Origin: Gymnorhina tibicen
Lineage: Eukaryota; Chordata; Aves; Passeriformes; Artamidae
NCBI GenBank assembly: GCA_013399875.1
Contig: VXAZ01005695.1
Coordinates: 558,001-622,000, forward strand
DNA: 64,000 bases
Direction: 5' to 3'
Shown here: positions 24,801-37,184 of the stretch, in pieces
Numbering within the stretch: position 1 is the stretch's first letter
Layout of the letters: each line of letters begins with the position of its first letter
Notes under the pieces: generated by a model
The model's database searches: none
Seen by the model: the letters and a program-made list of their open reading frames with translations, nothing else
Told to the model about the DNA's origin: nothing
Program-made: the position numbers and the translations under genes

Positions 24801-27800
24801 CAGAGTACCCATTCATTGTATAACCATGAAATGTTCTCATAAGTTCACGAAGTAGAACCCCAAAATTATTTGCTGTTTGGAAAATACACAGTTTTCTAAA
24901 TCTCCTGGGGGAAAATTCTTTTTTTTTTTTTCTGGTTTCATCTACTTCAACTTGAAAATAGATCAGAAATTCGGAAAACACTTAGGAAAGCCAGAGCATG
25001 CACTAATATGCTGTGCTGCAAGTGGAACTCAGTATCAACAATTAGCAGCAGAAATGTGTTTGGATGGAAACTCAGGAGTCAGGTCAGCAAATTACTTTGC
25101 TCCAGCGTATGTTTGTCTTAACTGAACTGGCTGCAAGACCAGAGCAACACCTAGAATCTTCTCTTTCATACATGACCTCTGAAAAACAAATGGGTTTTTT
25201 TCGTTTTCAAGATGCCTTTTCCTCTACTGAAGAGTGTAAATCAGATTAAAATTAAGAATTAAAAATATTTAGCTATTTAATTAAACTATATATCCACTCT
25301 AATCCTATCACTGCATTTCTCAAATAGATTTAGCATTCCACGTGATACTGAGAATGTCAGGATAACCTTAAATATACCACATTTGTATTTGAATTTGCTG
25401 TATTTGAAATCTGTTATATATATGTTAATATCTGTTATATACTCAACATTAAAGGCTCACATTATATAGGTAAGCTAATTTTAGCTGTTAACTAGCACTG
25501 AAAAGTTACACAGTGCACTGTTTTCCTAATATCAATTTTAAGTACTTCTGCCAACTTACACAAGTACATATTATGTATCTTGAACACATTAGTTCTATTT
25601 GAGTGCACAGGTAAAATGAAATCAGCTCATACAGCACAGGAGAGATTAAATGGTCTAAAGGTTACAAGTGAATAATAGTTCCTGCAGTACTAATTTTTAT
25701 ACAGTTTGCAGATTTCTGGTAACAATAGAGATTGAACTTAAGAAGCTTCACAACACATGAGAAAATAGAACTGATTTAAATATTTCCAAAGTTCAGCACC
25801 TTGAAGATAATCTGTCTGTTCAAAATTATTTCAGTTTGGTCAGCTATAGGAGTCCATCCTAAACTGGGAGTCATCACAGGGGTTATCTAGTTGAATTAAA
25901 AAAAAAAAAACAAACAACCCGTTAAAATTCTAACCTGCTTTGTCTAATCCTGACTGTGAACTGTTGCCTTCTACATAAAACTAGCTATTGAGTCACTTGG
26001 TAATGGCCCAACTTTAATTGCTGACCACAACTGACATTTTGTAACATCATAGGAAGGAATTTCTGTGGGAACTTCTGAACAGTAATGTTTGGGTAGAAAG
26101 GGACAATGTGGTTGAATAATCACTCTGACTGCATCCTAAATCATAAAAATGAGACTATTAGTACATTTGTGTTATAACCTAAACACTGGCATTCTGGGAG
26201 TGAAATGTAGCTTTTTTTTAACCTGCTACAGAGCTGAACCACGAAAATTACTGAAAAAAACTTAGATTAGGAACAAATATATTTTTATTTATATATAATA
26301 ATCTGCATTAAAAATAAGATATTTCATTTAGCACTGTTTTTTATCAAATGTGCTATGACGTTATTTAATGACTTGATACTAAAATTAAAAAAAAAAAGTT
26401 GACCTAGTCAAAATGCATTTACAATTTACCACCAAGAGTCTACTGATTTTCAGTTCTATCTATTTAGCATTTCATTACAAAAAAAGTAGCTATCTTATAT
26501 GAATCATTTACATCACTAAAGAGGTAGTGAGAGCAATATAATTCAATTATAAAACCTGGAAATAGTTTAAACAGTATTTGAAAATAAACAGTTACAGTCC
26601 CTTATGCCCATGTCTGGGAAGCATCCAAATGGAAGTTAAAGATCCCATGGCACTTTTTCAAAATGGGAGGGAAGTATCCCAATATGCTGGCCAACATATA
26701 TTTTCTCAATTAAAAACAGATTTCAATGTCCAAAGCTATGTGTCAGCAATTGCTAAGAGCCTATACCTGTCACATTTTCAAAACACTCCAAACCAACAAT
26801 AAGTATCTAGTCACCTTGCTGAATAATGCTTTTCCAGATGCTATAAGTGGAAAAGGTAAATGTATTTTCATAAATAAAGGAAGCAGAGATACATCAGCCT
26901 CTACCGTTATGAAAACAGAAATTATCATTTGAACCCATATGTAGATTTTTTTTCCAATAACAGAAGTGTTAAATATGACTTTGGTGGCCATATGGAACAC
27001 TTTGATACTACCAGATTGTAAAGTGAACAGAAATCCAATGGAACACACATGCACACATACAAAATAAAGGTAGCAGAAATAATCTCATATCTGCCATTCC
27101 CTAACTTCTACACATTTAATGAGTTAAAAGTTTAAAAAAGAAAAGGCTTTTAAAAAACTTTTTTTTAGTTACTTTTACAGAATTTTCTAGGTTATGAGCT
27201 GTTTAAAGAGGAGAGATCTTTATGTACTTTAAAGCCTGCATACCTCGTACTACCCACCACTCAAGAGATCACATCTTTAGTTGACAGTACTGAAGCTCAG
27301 AATCCTATCCCAAAAACTACAAGCTCAACTACATTATCTACAGACAGAACACTCTTATCCTGAGTTAAAAGAAAAGAGAAAGTCAGACAATGAGTTTTTA
27401 CAGAAAAAGTTATAAATCCAGACGAGATGCAGGATTTCCAGTTCCCTCAGTCGACAGATTTCCCAGCGCAATGTCTAAGGCTCCTGACATTTGGAGTTGA
27501 GTCCCCATCTTCATTGTGCTTTGTGCTTTTTCTGCCCTATTACCAAACTTAATCTTCAGTGATTCTATTAAGAAAAAAAATTTGGGAAAAAGGCAAAAGT
27601 GCTTCTTTGACTAAAGATATTACTTGACTTCCGCAGTGCAGCTGAACAGTACACCTCAAAGTCAGCCAGGATTGAAAGAAAACCAGAAATATTTTCAGGG
27701 AACTTAACTACAGAAGGTAACTTCCTAAGAACTCACGACAGTGTCGTTTTTTTTCCTTTTTTTCTTTTTTTAAATATCAATTTTTAAAGTAAGACTTTAC

Positions 27801-28680
27801 AAAACTCAGAATCCTACTTAGTCACAATCTCAGAATTCTAGAACACATGTACTGCTGAAGGATTTATGGCTTATTGAGAGAAACTGACCGCAACATAAGC
27901 AGAGAGATGAAAACACCTCTTCCCCAAGAGGATTTGCAGAATTACTTGAGGGAAAGTTGAACAAGCTGTCTTATTCCTGCATTGTGCAATTACCTTTCTA
28001 TAACCAGAACTTACTGGCAGTTGCCAGATTTATGCAACTCACTGGAAGTAGTCTTAATCTAGTTAGCATAGTGTAGTACGTCCTTCCCTGCTGCTACTCC
28101 TATGGACATGAAATCCACAGTTGCAGCCAGCAGAGGAACAGACTGCACTTGAGGACAAGTTTACTAAGTGCTGGATCTTTGTAAGACAGTAAATGCAGTG
28201 GTGATTCAAGTCTGGAAAAACATTTGATATTTAACATGGTTGTAGTGCACAACACACTGAGGTTGTGAGGGTAACGGCAGAGAATGGAGCATACGCAAAC
28301 TGGGGAATGTTAAAAGAGGCTTTTACTTCCTTGGTGTCAATTAACTTGGCATTTACCACTGTTACCAACCTGCTCTTCCCCACACCATTCTCCCTTCCTG
28401 AATTTCTCAGCAGTACCACCATCTGCTGCCCTTGCCTGAATCTCAGCTAAATTTAAGATGTCAGAAATTTTGTTTGCTACAGTCAACTAATTGCAAAATC
28501 ACCAGAGAGAAAGGGAGGGAGAAATTGCATTACCACAAAATACTTTTGCCCACAAATTCTGTCAGAAGGAAAACTTCCAAATATAGCCTTGCAGTTCAGG
28601 CAGTTGAACTGCTATTTTAAATCAAATTTTGAAAACTACAGGATGTTGCCAGAAAATTTTTTCTAAAAATGTATACTTAC
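21841..28680. other. Long noncoding stretch, probable intron
   Basis: AT-rich, with several 60-90 codon frames (for example at 22193, 23951, 24748 and 26578) that lack splice pairs and have skewed, low-information compositions. It includes a 13-A run at 25898-25910 and a run of T at 24918-24930. No repeat family is recognised. Confidence 0.5.
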
Positions 28681-28709
28681 CGAATTTAAATCCACCCTCC
28701 AAAATAAGC
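28681..28709 (-). CDS. Candidate 29-nt microexon, unidentified gene
   Basis: The donor is TTCG|GTAAGTAT and the acceptor TATTCATGTAG|G on the minus strand. In phase 1-in, 0-out it reads LFWRVDLNS. This fits exactly between the exit phase of the strong exon at 33689-33862 (phase 1, ...YCHNS plus G) and the entry phase of the candidate at 18471-18551 (phase 0). Another frame (LILEGGFKF) is also open. Such a short exon cannot be proven by eye; the excellent donor and the phase agreement are the only support. Confidence 0.35.
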
Positions 28710-31080
28710 CTACATGAATACAGTGTTTTCAGTAACTCATACTATTGACATTCATATTTTTCCAATGAAAAATATAAGAATAAACCAGATTTTAAAAGCA
28801 ATTAAGAAGATATAAATGCTGTGCACTGCCTGAGCACAGTTCTCAAAAGACCAGAGTCCTGGCAACTATCATAATCCTTTTGAAATTGTGCATATTAAGA
28901 TTAAAGATCACTTTGTTCCTCTATTCCCACAACTAGTTGGTATGGTAAAAAGATCAGTCTCCCAGTTTTATATGTAACATCTTTAACATTTGCTCTCCTT
29001 TCTGTGCATGTGATTAAATGTAACATTTTGAAATCCCAAAGTTCTGAGAAAAACATAAATCCTTGTCCACAGCTGCTGTTTGACTCTGGAAACACATGCA
29101 TTTTCTTTTCAAGCATCTACCATCAAAAAATCCCAAAGGACTTGAACTGGAGAACACCTGCATCTCTTCATTTAGTTCCAATAACAGAGTCTAAACTTCA
29201 AAATTACAAAAATAGATGCTATGTTCAGCTGCAGTTACATTCTCCCCCTAATTCCCGTGAACAAAAATGCTAAGAGCATGAAATCATTCAGGCAAGCTCT
29301 GTCATCGAGAGGATAAGATTTTTTGCACCAGAAGCCCAGTGGGAACTTGATAGAAAACTGGCAACAATTACAGATAAAGTACATAGTGAAATCCTCAGGG
29401 AGAGAAAAGGAAATGTAATAAGATAGATGGGTATAATTTTTAAAAATTTATGTCCAAACCACAAATGTGAATTGTCTTTAATTACTCCAATATACTAAGC
29501 AATTTTATTCATTCATTGTGTTGAATCTTTCCAAAATACTTCAAATTAGACTATGAATTCTCTTTTACTAGAATTTTTTTACTTATTTACTTACTACCAC
29601 AAGGACTCAGTTAAATTAGATGAGAACTTTAAAAATGTAATTGTTCCAGCTTCAAAATTCAGACTAATATCCCTAGTGCAAGCAGTCAAAATTAAATTAA
29701 AAAATATGTCAATGACATGCTTTCTTAACTGCAAAAAAGGGGAAGTTGGGGCACATATGTAGGTGTATATGCATAAAACCAAACATATCTATAATCTCTC
29801 ACCTCCTTTCTATTAAGTTCTAACAGATAAAAATCAGATGGTTTACAATGATAAAAAAGTTTATGTTCCTGCTGGTACAACTTCTATGGCAATTTTTTCA
29901 TGCTTGAAGATACTATTTCTTCAGTTATTTCATCCCTTTGGGAAGAGGGTGAATGAAATGATCTAAATCAAAATACTGACAGAGGAAAAAAAATTCTAAA
30001 GTTTAGAAAGTTTAAGAAACATATCACTTAAACAAGAAATACCAGCTTTTATAAGGTTGAATGTTTGCTCTTCAGCCTTTATGCAGCTTCGACAAATTAG
30101 AGAAGCCTTCCCACTCTTGCTTTGCTCCACTGGGTGTATAAATTTAACACATATGAGCATGATATTAATACAAGTACTTTTGTTTCCTCCCTCATTTCAC
30201 TGCTGCATTATTGACTACTTAAGCTGATCTCAGAGAAAACTTCATTAATTGTATTTTTTATTTTTGTTCCTCTTGATTTATTCGTAGTAAAGCTGTCCAT
30301 ACACTGGCTGTGCACGCACTCCCAATTATTCAATATGGCAAACCAAACAGAGCATAATCAGCACACCTCATCTATTCAACAGCTGTTCATAATTAACAAC
30401 TAACACCAGCATTCATTTTGAAATCTCCCTCTTCTCTCAAAGGCCAGGTGAAACAAACAAGGTCTGCAGCTTGCTCCCAGGGTTAATAAAGCCAGGGTTA
30501 TTTCAGAGAAAGAGTAAGAAGACCTTCCCAAGCCCTGGGGTAATGGAATAATCTCCTCTCTTGTATTTATTTTATATGCTGCAGTTTAAAGACTGAGGAG
30601 CATATTCACTGATTTTTACAACTATGCCTAGAGATACCTGGGGCAGTTTTTCATACAACAGAAGTATCCAAAATTAAAATCACAGCATTCAGACTTGTAT
30701 TTAAGGACTAAACAAAATCATATTTACATTCTTTGTCCCTAAATACTTCCTTTGCCATAGGTGGATCAGTTTTCCACTGTGATAATGACACTTTATACAT
30801 CAAACAGAAAAACACTCCTGATGGATAATCATCAGTATACGCACTTGTTTTATACTTGTTATTCATTGTACATGCTATCACACGCTTTAAATGCTGCCCT
30901 TTTTGAAAATACAGTTTAGAGCTTTTTCCTTTGATGGTTGTACTCAATGCAGTATGGTCCTACTAGAACCATATTCTTTTTCCTCTTCCTCTGAACAGCA
31001 CAAGTGAAATAGCAAAAAGCAAGATACTAATGTCAAATACTTTTTCCCTCAGATTGTAAATACATCCTCAAACTTTGCAG
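28710..31080. other. Noncoding, probable intron
   Basis: AT-rich DNA with overlapping short chance frames on both strands. The part at 30290-30520 is less AT-rich and contains no ORF; it could be a conserved noncoding block, but I have only composition to go on. Confidence 0.4.
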
Positions 31081-31223
31081 GGCCAAATAGAGACAAGCAG
31101 TAGAAGGAAGTTGCACAACCATCCTGATCATCCTGGATCACATGAGTCAAGTGCTACAAGACAGTAGACAGTTCTTGATGCAACAAGGAGAGGAGGAGGA
31201 ACAGTCCCCTACCTGTTCTCCAG
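31081..31223 (+). other. Candidate plus-strand exon (antisense or noncoding transcript)
   Basis: The acceptor cctcaaactttgcag precedes and the donor CTCCAG|GTAAAC follows. From an ATG at 31142 one frame reads MSQVLQDSRQFLMQQGEEEE and runs open through the donor. Joined to the next candidate (31865-31913), the frame stops at 31903-31905, giving a 40-codon ORF. Upstream stops occur in all three frames. It may be a short ORF in a lncRNA that runs antisense to the minus-strand gene, or a chance pair of splice signals. Confidence 0.28.
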
Positions 31224-31864
31224 GTAAACGTGCCCTTATTTTATTCAAGAAGCTCAGGCCATTTGCATGACCTCCTCCTTAGTATTTCATATCCAAACAG
31301 CTGCTCTGATTTTTGACCAAGTTATTTTCCATTCACTTTAATGAATTAATTAGTCCAAATTCCTATTCCAGAACATGATATACAACATTATTAGGAAAAA
31401 TTTTACAAACAGCACAACTTCAGTACTGCACAATCACCTCCAGTAATACAGCTTTAAAAAGCCCTCTTATTCCCAAGGGATGAGCTTTTTCTGTGAAATT
31501 ATCCAGTATAGCTTTTTAAACTCCCAAAAGTGACTGCAACTGACAGCAAATGCATTTTTATGCTCTCAAAGCATTTCACGTTTTCCCTACATGTAATTTT
31601 CACAGTCATAATGAAAATGATAGCCATATCTCCTGTATTAAATTGCCCCAGTTTCTTCAGCAAGTATTTGAAAGCAAAGGCTGATCCTTTTTTTTTTCCT
31701 GATCCTTTGTATAGAACCTGAGACAACTGAAACATTAATTACTCCTGGTTCAATTTATGTTAAAAAAAATAAAATCGCTTGCTGTATGCCATTCTTCCTG
31801 TTAACTGAGACCAAACCTTTAGCAAATCAGTCACCTTTTTCCTCTCGCTTGTCACTCCTCACAG

Positions 31865-31913
31865 GTGCCACCTCACAGATCCAGGGGAGCAGAGCTAGAG
31901 CCTGAACACGCAG
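31865..31913 (+). other. Candidate plus-strand exon
   Basis: It has a very good acceptor, tttttcctctcgcttgtcac followed by tcctcacag, and a good donor, CACGCAG|GTTAGT. The 49-base interval lies 641 bp after the candidate exon at 31081-31223. In that exon's ATG frame it ends at TGA (31903-31905); in phase 0 it stays open (VPPHRSRGAELEPEHA). Confidence 0.3.
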
Positions 31914-32709
31914 GTTAGTGACTGTCATTGAGTACACAGAATCACTACAACTTTCCTGGGACACTGAGGGAGTAGGTGAAGTGTCCAGTACATTTTCAGC
32001 TCTAAGATCTTAACATTTTTAATGTATGTCCATTCATCTACCAAACAGGTACCACAGACAATTGTCTATTACAAAACAATGTTTTGCCTCTCATAGTCCC
32101 TGCACGTGAGTCTGGCCAGCACTCCACTTGTCAGTGCCTTAATTCTCATAAGCAACTCCTGTCACAACCCATCAAGGACTCTCAACCATCTAACTGGACT
32201 ATCTGTAATACTGATGAGCAAAAATGTATGCGATCCTTATGACCTGTAACAAAAACAGTAATTCTGTAGCACAGATCCTTTAAAATATAACTAATAGACT
32301 AAGACTAAAGTCAGAAAATTAAACCCAAAAACTTCTCAAAAATGCAACAATTAATCATAGTAATAAATACTGTTGCTATGAACATTTAAAGTTATTTAAG
32401 TGAGTCAACAGGTGCAACAGATTTCAGCTTCTGTTTAAAAATGGATCTGAGTAATTCAGAAATTATTGAATCATTAACTGCTTTTTGGCAATGCTTTAAG
32501 AGCAGGAACTGAAAATAATTGTTATAAAAACACTGCTGTAAACATTTCCAACATGATGCTCTCCAAGAAACATAGAAGTACAATTACTGAAAAAATAACC
32601 TAACAACTGCTGGAGTGCACAGTGCTTACAAATATTTACTCTGCATAAGAATCAAATGTTGCTTACATATGCACATAAAAATTGCAATGACAGTAATAAA
32701 TTAACTGTT

Positions 32710-32769
32710 ACTTTTCAGACTAATGACATTCAAAAAATGACAGGAATGGGACTTTTCAGACTAATGACA
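32710..32769. repeat. 19-bp direct repeat, 41 bp apart
   Basis: ACTTTTCAGACTAATGACA occurs at 32710-32728 and again at 32751-32769, identical. The intervening bases are A-rich. It is a small local duplication without other context. Confidence 0.85.
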
Positions 32770-33688
32770 GGAAAAAAACAGAGAAAAAAAGCATACTTGA
32801 AGTGTTCAAGTTACTTCTGTGTTTCGTAATACTGGGGTCAGCTAATTCTTTTGCTTTGCTTAACCTAGATACTATTGGATTTTTTTTCCCCATTTCATTC
32901 CATGCCTAGCATGGCAATAGAATAAGCTTTGAAAAACATGAAAGCGTGGTTTTTAAGAAGCAGCACATTGACAGCAAAACCTAGTTCCCTGTGTATTTCA
33001 CAAACTACTTGAGTTATTTTAAACTAGACACATTTCAAAATTGTCAGTGTTGCTTAAAACAGACCAATGTTTTGTTTAAAGACCACAGAAACCATAAGAC
33101 TATCAGGTAAAAGTATTTATGCCCACAAAGTCAACAACACCCTTAAATTTAGCCAAAGAATTCTCACAAGTTATTAACTTCTCATTTAAGGCCACCACAA
33201 CACCAAATTTGATGAGGTCGGATGTGTGCCCTGCAGTATTTTTCTTTTTTTTTTTTGTTAACAAATTTTATGATAAACAAATTCTTAATAATAAATTATC
33301 CTGCAAATTTATATGAACCATTTAGAATTCAGTATGTCAGCTTCTGTATAAGAAGCCTGACTCAGTACCAGGAAGAAAGAATAGACCTAATATTTTCAAC
33401 ATGGATCCTGCCTCTCATCCTTCCCTCTGCCTAAAGTTTACAAAAGTTTCATATAATTATTTTAAAAAACAACCAAAGTTAATGAAGCATTCCTTACTGA
33501 AGAAGACATACGTCAAAATTCAGCTTTTAGTTCTTTTGTCTCACAGCGAGCTGAAGTTATAATGTGTGCAGTGTGTGTAAAAGATACTTTGACATTTGGC
33601 ACATTTTATATCAAGCCCCTCTTTTGAAAATTACATTGGATAGGAAAAATGTAATGTGATACCAGCTTAACAAGAGTTTTGTACTTAC

Positions 33689-33862
33689 CAGAATTATGGC
33701 AGTAGTCCATATACTGTGGAATTTGGATTGTAAAGGCTACCAAATCTGGAGCTAAGAGAGATTCTGGCTTTCTACTCTCATTGAGCCATTTACTGCTGTG
33801 TAAGTCTCTGGTGTCGGAAGGGCCTTGAATTAAAGGAATCAGCTTCTCTTTTCCACCATCAC
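33689..33862 (-). CDS. Internal coding exon (57 full codons), unidentified gene
   Basis: This is one of the two best exons in the window. On the minus strand the acceptor agattctttatcttag-type tract ends at 33863 and the donor is AATTCTG|GTAAGTAC. The 174 bases are open in only one frame, phase 1-in and 1-out; the other two stop almost immediately. The peptide includes GKEKLIPLIQGPSDTRDL, KWLNESRKPESLLAPDLVAF and QIPQYMDYCHNS. Its mixed composition, two Pro-rich turns and paired Leu/Val stretches look like a folded protein. It is a symmetrical exon, a multiple of three, so skipping would keep the frame. It directly follows the exon at 34682-34816 after an 819-bp intron. I do not recognise the family and infer no function. 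Confidence 0.8.
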
Positions 33863-34681
33863 CTAAGATAAAGATTAGACTCCTTACAGCTTTTAGTGTA
33901 ACAAGATAAATTTTCAAGACAAACATTCACTAGCCCAAAGAGAACACCTATTAATTAACACTGTGAATACAGAATTAAAAGAGGAAATAGAAAAAAGTGT
34001 CATATAAACTACTGAACAACCTACATAATGTTTACTGTAAATGCCTTGACATCCAGGAGGATTTCAAATAAAGTAATTGATTATCTTTAAAATAGTAATT
34101 TCCTTCCCAATTTTATAAAATAAGCTATTTAAACATCACCATGAAATCAATTTAAAGACACTCAATTTTTAATGTTCTTGACATTAACTGCCTTTATACA
34201 TAAAGACAGCATAGACATTGATAAGTTCCCGCATGCTCCTCAAGAAAGATTGTTTTAAAGAAGTAAAAAATCCATCGCAAACCCCTCAAAAACTTCACAA
34301 GCAAAATACATACTTGTAGCATTAATGGCAAATGAGGCATTAAACAATCAAGACAATACATCAAAATTATGCTAAGGATAAAGCTAGGTGAAAGTATTCT
34401 GTATTTTTCCTATTTCTTGAATGCTTCTAGATTAATATTTGTCTCAGCAGAAAAAAAAATATTTTTTTTTGTTCAGTGTAAAATTTGCCTGTACTGAGGC
34501 AAGACTGGATCATCATGACATACTTAATAATAACAAAAAACCCTCAAAACAGAATACAAAAACCCCTCTCTGATTCATAGAAACAATGAGTAAATTCTTG
34601 TTTCAGTAACTCCCCTTGTAAAAAGCAAGGCCAATTCTCCTATACAGGCAATAAAATTTTACATGGTCCAGCTGCACATAC
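33863..34681 (-). other. Intron between the two best exons
   Basis: An 819-bp interval running from donor GTATGT (minus strand, next to 34682) to acceptor TCTTAG (next to 33862). It is AT-rich, with no recognised repeat. Confidence 0.75.
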
Positions 34682-34816
34682 CTGGGGCTTTGGCACAAAT
34701 TTTTATTGATCCCACGGTCCCAGAGGCACATTTGACCAATGATGTGCCGCAGTACTTCAATTCAACATTCTGGATTGAGCCCTCAAGAGTTGGCAGGGGA
34801 TTCTTAGATTTCACAC
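34682..34816 (-). CDS. Internal coding exon (44 full codons), unidentified gene
   Basis: The minus-strand acceptor cagttttcttttattag is strong and the donor GCCCCAG|GTATGTGC is good. The 135 bases are open only in phase 1-in, 1-out; both other frames hit stops within the first few codons. The peptide begins VKSKNPLPTLEGSIQNVELK, continues YCGTSLVKCASG and ends SIKICAKAP. The alternating hydrophobic pattern suggests beta strands, and three Cys residues are present. Exit phase 1 joins exactly to the exon at 33689-33862, giving ...CAKAP-G-DGGKEK... at the junction. Like its neighbour it is symmetrical. No named domain is recognised, so the gene is left unassigned. Confidence 0.8.
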
Positions 34817-35249
34817 CTAATAAAAGAAAACTGCAAATGTACTAGCCTGTTGAATTTAAATATTTTTATATTCCTTCACCAAGGCATTTAAACTTAATTA
34901 TATTTTAATTATCTACCTTAGATGTTCTTACAGCATTTTTGTTGTGATTCACAGTTTTTAAATGAAAGTGAAAGAATGCTACATATGGGTTTTTTAATAC
35001 AAACAGTTATGCATTAAATATATATAGATACTGTGAGAGAAAACACGTAAGACCACTTAGAAGTTGAAATAATAAATATGCATATACGCACTACATAGAT
35101 ACACTTTTGTTTTCACTTTTTAAGTGCCACGTCAACTATTCTCCTTCATGTTTTTATTACGACCACTTAATTTCAGGATCTTAAAATGACTAAGTGTTTT
35201 CAGCTTTTGTTCAGACAACAACATTTTACTCAGTAGCTATGTAAAGCAT

Positions 35250-35335
35250 TAAACCCGCGCAGCTAAGCGGTACAGAAGGCCAGTGGCACACTTGCCATTT
35301 TTCAGCGGAAACTGGAGTTCAAACCTTGCCTTGGG
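35250..35335 (+). mobile_element. Possible tRNA-derived SINE remnant
   Basis: GCGCAGCTAAGCGGTAC resembles a pol III A box, and about 50 bases later GGAGTTCAAACCTT resembles a B box (GGTTCRANNCC). The spacing is tRNA-like, but the sequence does not fold as a clean tRNA and no anticodon arm is evident. The block, and the GC-richer DNA to about 35590, contrast with the AT-rich flanks. It could be an old SINE, a tRNA pseudogene or chance. Confidence 0.3.
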
Positions 35336-36394
35336 TCACAAGTGGAAATAAGTTTTGGTGGTCTTTCCTCAGCCCCCATTCGTGAGCACCAGAAAACTAC
35401 TGCACCTCTTGGAAGAAGTCAGCGCTATTGGCAGGCACTTCTGAAGAGCTGCCTAGAACTGCGGCAGAAGCAGCAGGGGACCATACAAGCCAGGACTGAG
35501 ATAAGCTGGCAGAGCTTGAGGGCAGCCCCCCAAAACAGCCCCAGAGCATAGGTGGAGGAAGCCAGCCCTCCAATTCCGTACAGCACTGCCTATCAGAAAA
35601 AACACACATAAATTCACTTGCAAATTAGAAATAAATAGTTTCAACACCTGTAAGAAGTATGAAAGGAAAAACTAACAGGAGTTGCCTTTTTTATGGTTCT
35701 TTTTTCCCCTCATGCAGAAGCGACTTGGAATTTGTCAAGTTAAAATTGGCAAGCAGCTTGTTAATTATGCAAACATTAGTATAATTATGGAACCATTTCC
35801 TCATGTATGTAACATAGAATTTGTTCCAAAATCCATAATTACGCAAGGAAAGTATTGTGCAGTATCAGGTAAAAAAGCATTTTTATACATATTTCAAGAT
35901 TATTACACACATTAAAGAAATGTAATATATTATCTAGAGAATTAATTAATTAGGTTTTTTGCAAAATCTCTCAAAGACTTAACCCAAAGAACAACTTTTA
36001 ATATATATTAACTAGTAAGGAAAAAAAATTTAAAAAAAATTACAGGAAACAGAAGATTTTAGATAAAACTTAGCAATTATGCTTAGTTCACTGTGCCTAT
36101 TCCAGTTCCTAAAGATTAAAGAGTATTTTGTAGTGCAAATAAAATAATTTAGCAAGCAGTCTTCTTGACATATATTCCAAGTTTTTTTCTGATAAAACAT
36201 TAAAATAATTTTTGAATAAAAAGTACTTTCCAAGATAGAAAGAAAGAAGCAACATATGAAGGGACACACAGCACTTGGTAAAGCAGACTGCCATCTGAAA
36301 GTAGGTTCCGCACTCTAGCTATACTTTCTTATCAAAATTTAACCTGTCTTCTGTCTTTGAGGTATGTCGAGACTTTTCCTAATTTGTGACTCAG

Positions 36395-36531
36395 GAAGGC
36401 TTCAGGGTCAAAGAACGCTCACTGAAACTGATTTGTGTGCCTTCCAATACAACAACCCATCAGTTCTCAGTCTGAAAGACCAACTATCAGTTTGTCTTGT
36501 GAATAGACCCTCATTCCCACTTTTGTCCAGG
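36395..36531 (+). other. Candidate plus-strand exon
   Basis: The acceptor cttttcctaatttgtgactcag and donor GTCCAGG|GTAAGCC are both good. Phase 1-in, 0-out is open throughout (45 codons, for example LKDQLSVCLVNRPSFPLL); the other two frames stop. Its entry phase fits the phase 0 reading of 31865-31913, and its exit phase fits the phase 0 reading of 38716-38795. It is not recognised as any protein. Confidence 0.28.
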
Positions 36532-37153
36532 GTAAGCCTCTTTTAAAGCTGAAAATCTGCTTTGATCTAAGGCATGGTATCTGACACAATGCACACATTT
36601 GTCAAAAGAAACTAGGGTATCTGCACACATTTCTGCCTCCTCATAGTTCCTATAAATTTGTACAAAATAGAGGTCATTGCATTCAAATGAAATAAAAAAA
36701 TTGTTTTCTCCATCTTTTGCCAATTCCAAAACAAAGATTATCAAATACTGTTAGTAGCAGCCACTATTACAGTTTAAGCAAATCAAACTGAGGTCACAGT
36801 TTGACCCCCATCTTTTAAACCCTCTTAAAACTAGTTGGTTCTTGCTGTTTTCACTTTTCAGCAACACTTCTAAGAATCAAAATACACAGTGTGATGTCCA
36901 ATACATTTCTCTCACCTCACTAGGGAAGACTAAGTACTTTTAAAACTAAATAATTTCCATACTGGAGTTCACTTTTAGATGACAACTTGACAGCCTGGAC
37001 AACTTCTTTGCATTGAGACTAAAACTGTCCATGTGACTTACATGCATAACTTACATTTTAGTTTAGTATCCTGTCTGAAAAAAAGGAACCAAGTTTAGTG
37101 TGATTGTGCTCCCTATTTGTTTCTGTTTGCTCCTAGTCCCACACCAAGTAAGT

Positions 37154-37184
37154 TCTGGACTTACTGCATTTCAGTAAGTCCAGA
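37154..37184. repeat. Perfect 13-bp hairpin overlapping a candidate splice donor
   Basis: TCTGGACTTACTG (37154-37166) is fully complementary to CAGTAAGTCCAGA (37172-37184) with a 5-nt loop. Because of the palindrome, GTAAGTCC is present on both strands. On the minus strand it would be the donor of an exon-like interval at 37165-37207, whose open phase 1 frame reads DVVMMDMSGLTEM. The acceptor of that interval (aaaataaatgtcttag) is weak, and its phase (1-in, 2-out) does not fit between the neighbouring exons. Confidence 0.8.

Noticed and set aside
36511..36744. Minus-strand ORF with RNYEEAEMCADTLVSFDK as an exon
   Set aside because: The acceptor-like site is weak, and no GT donor of quality follows in the open frame.
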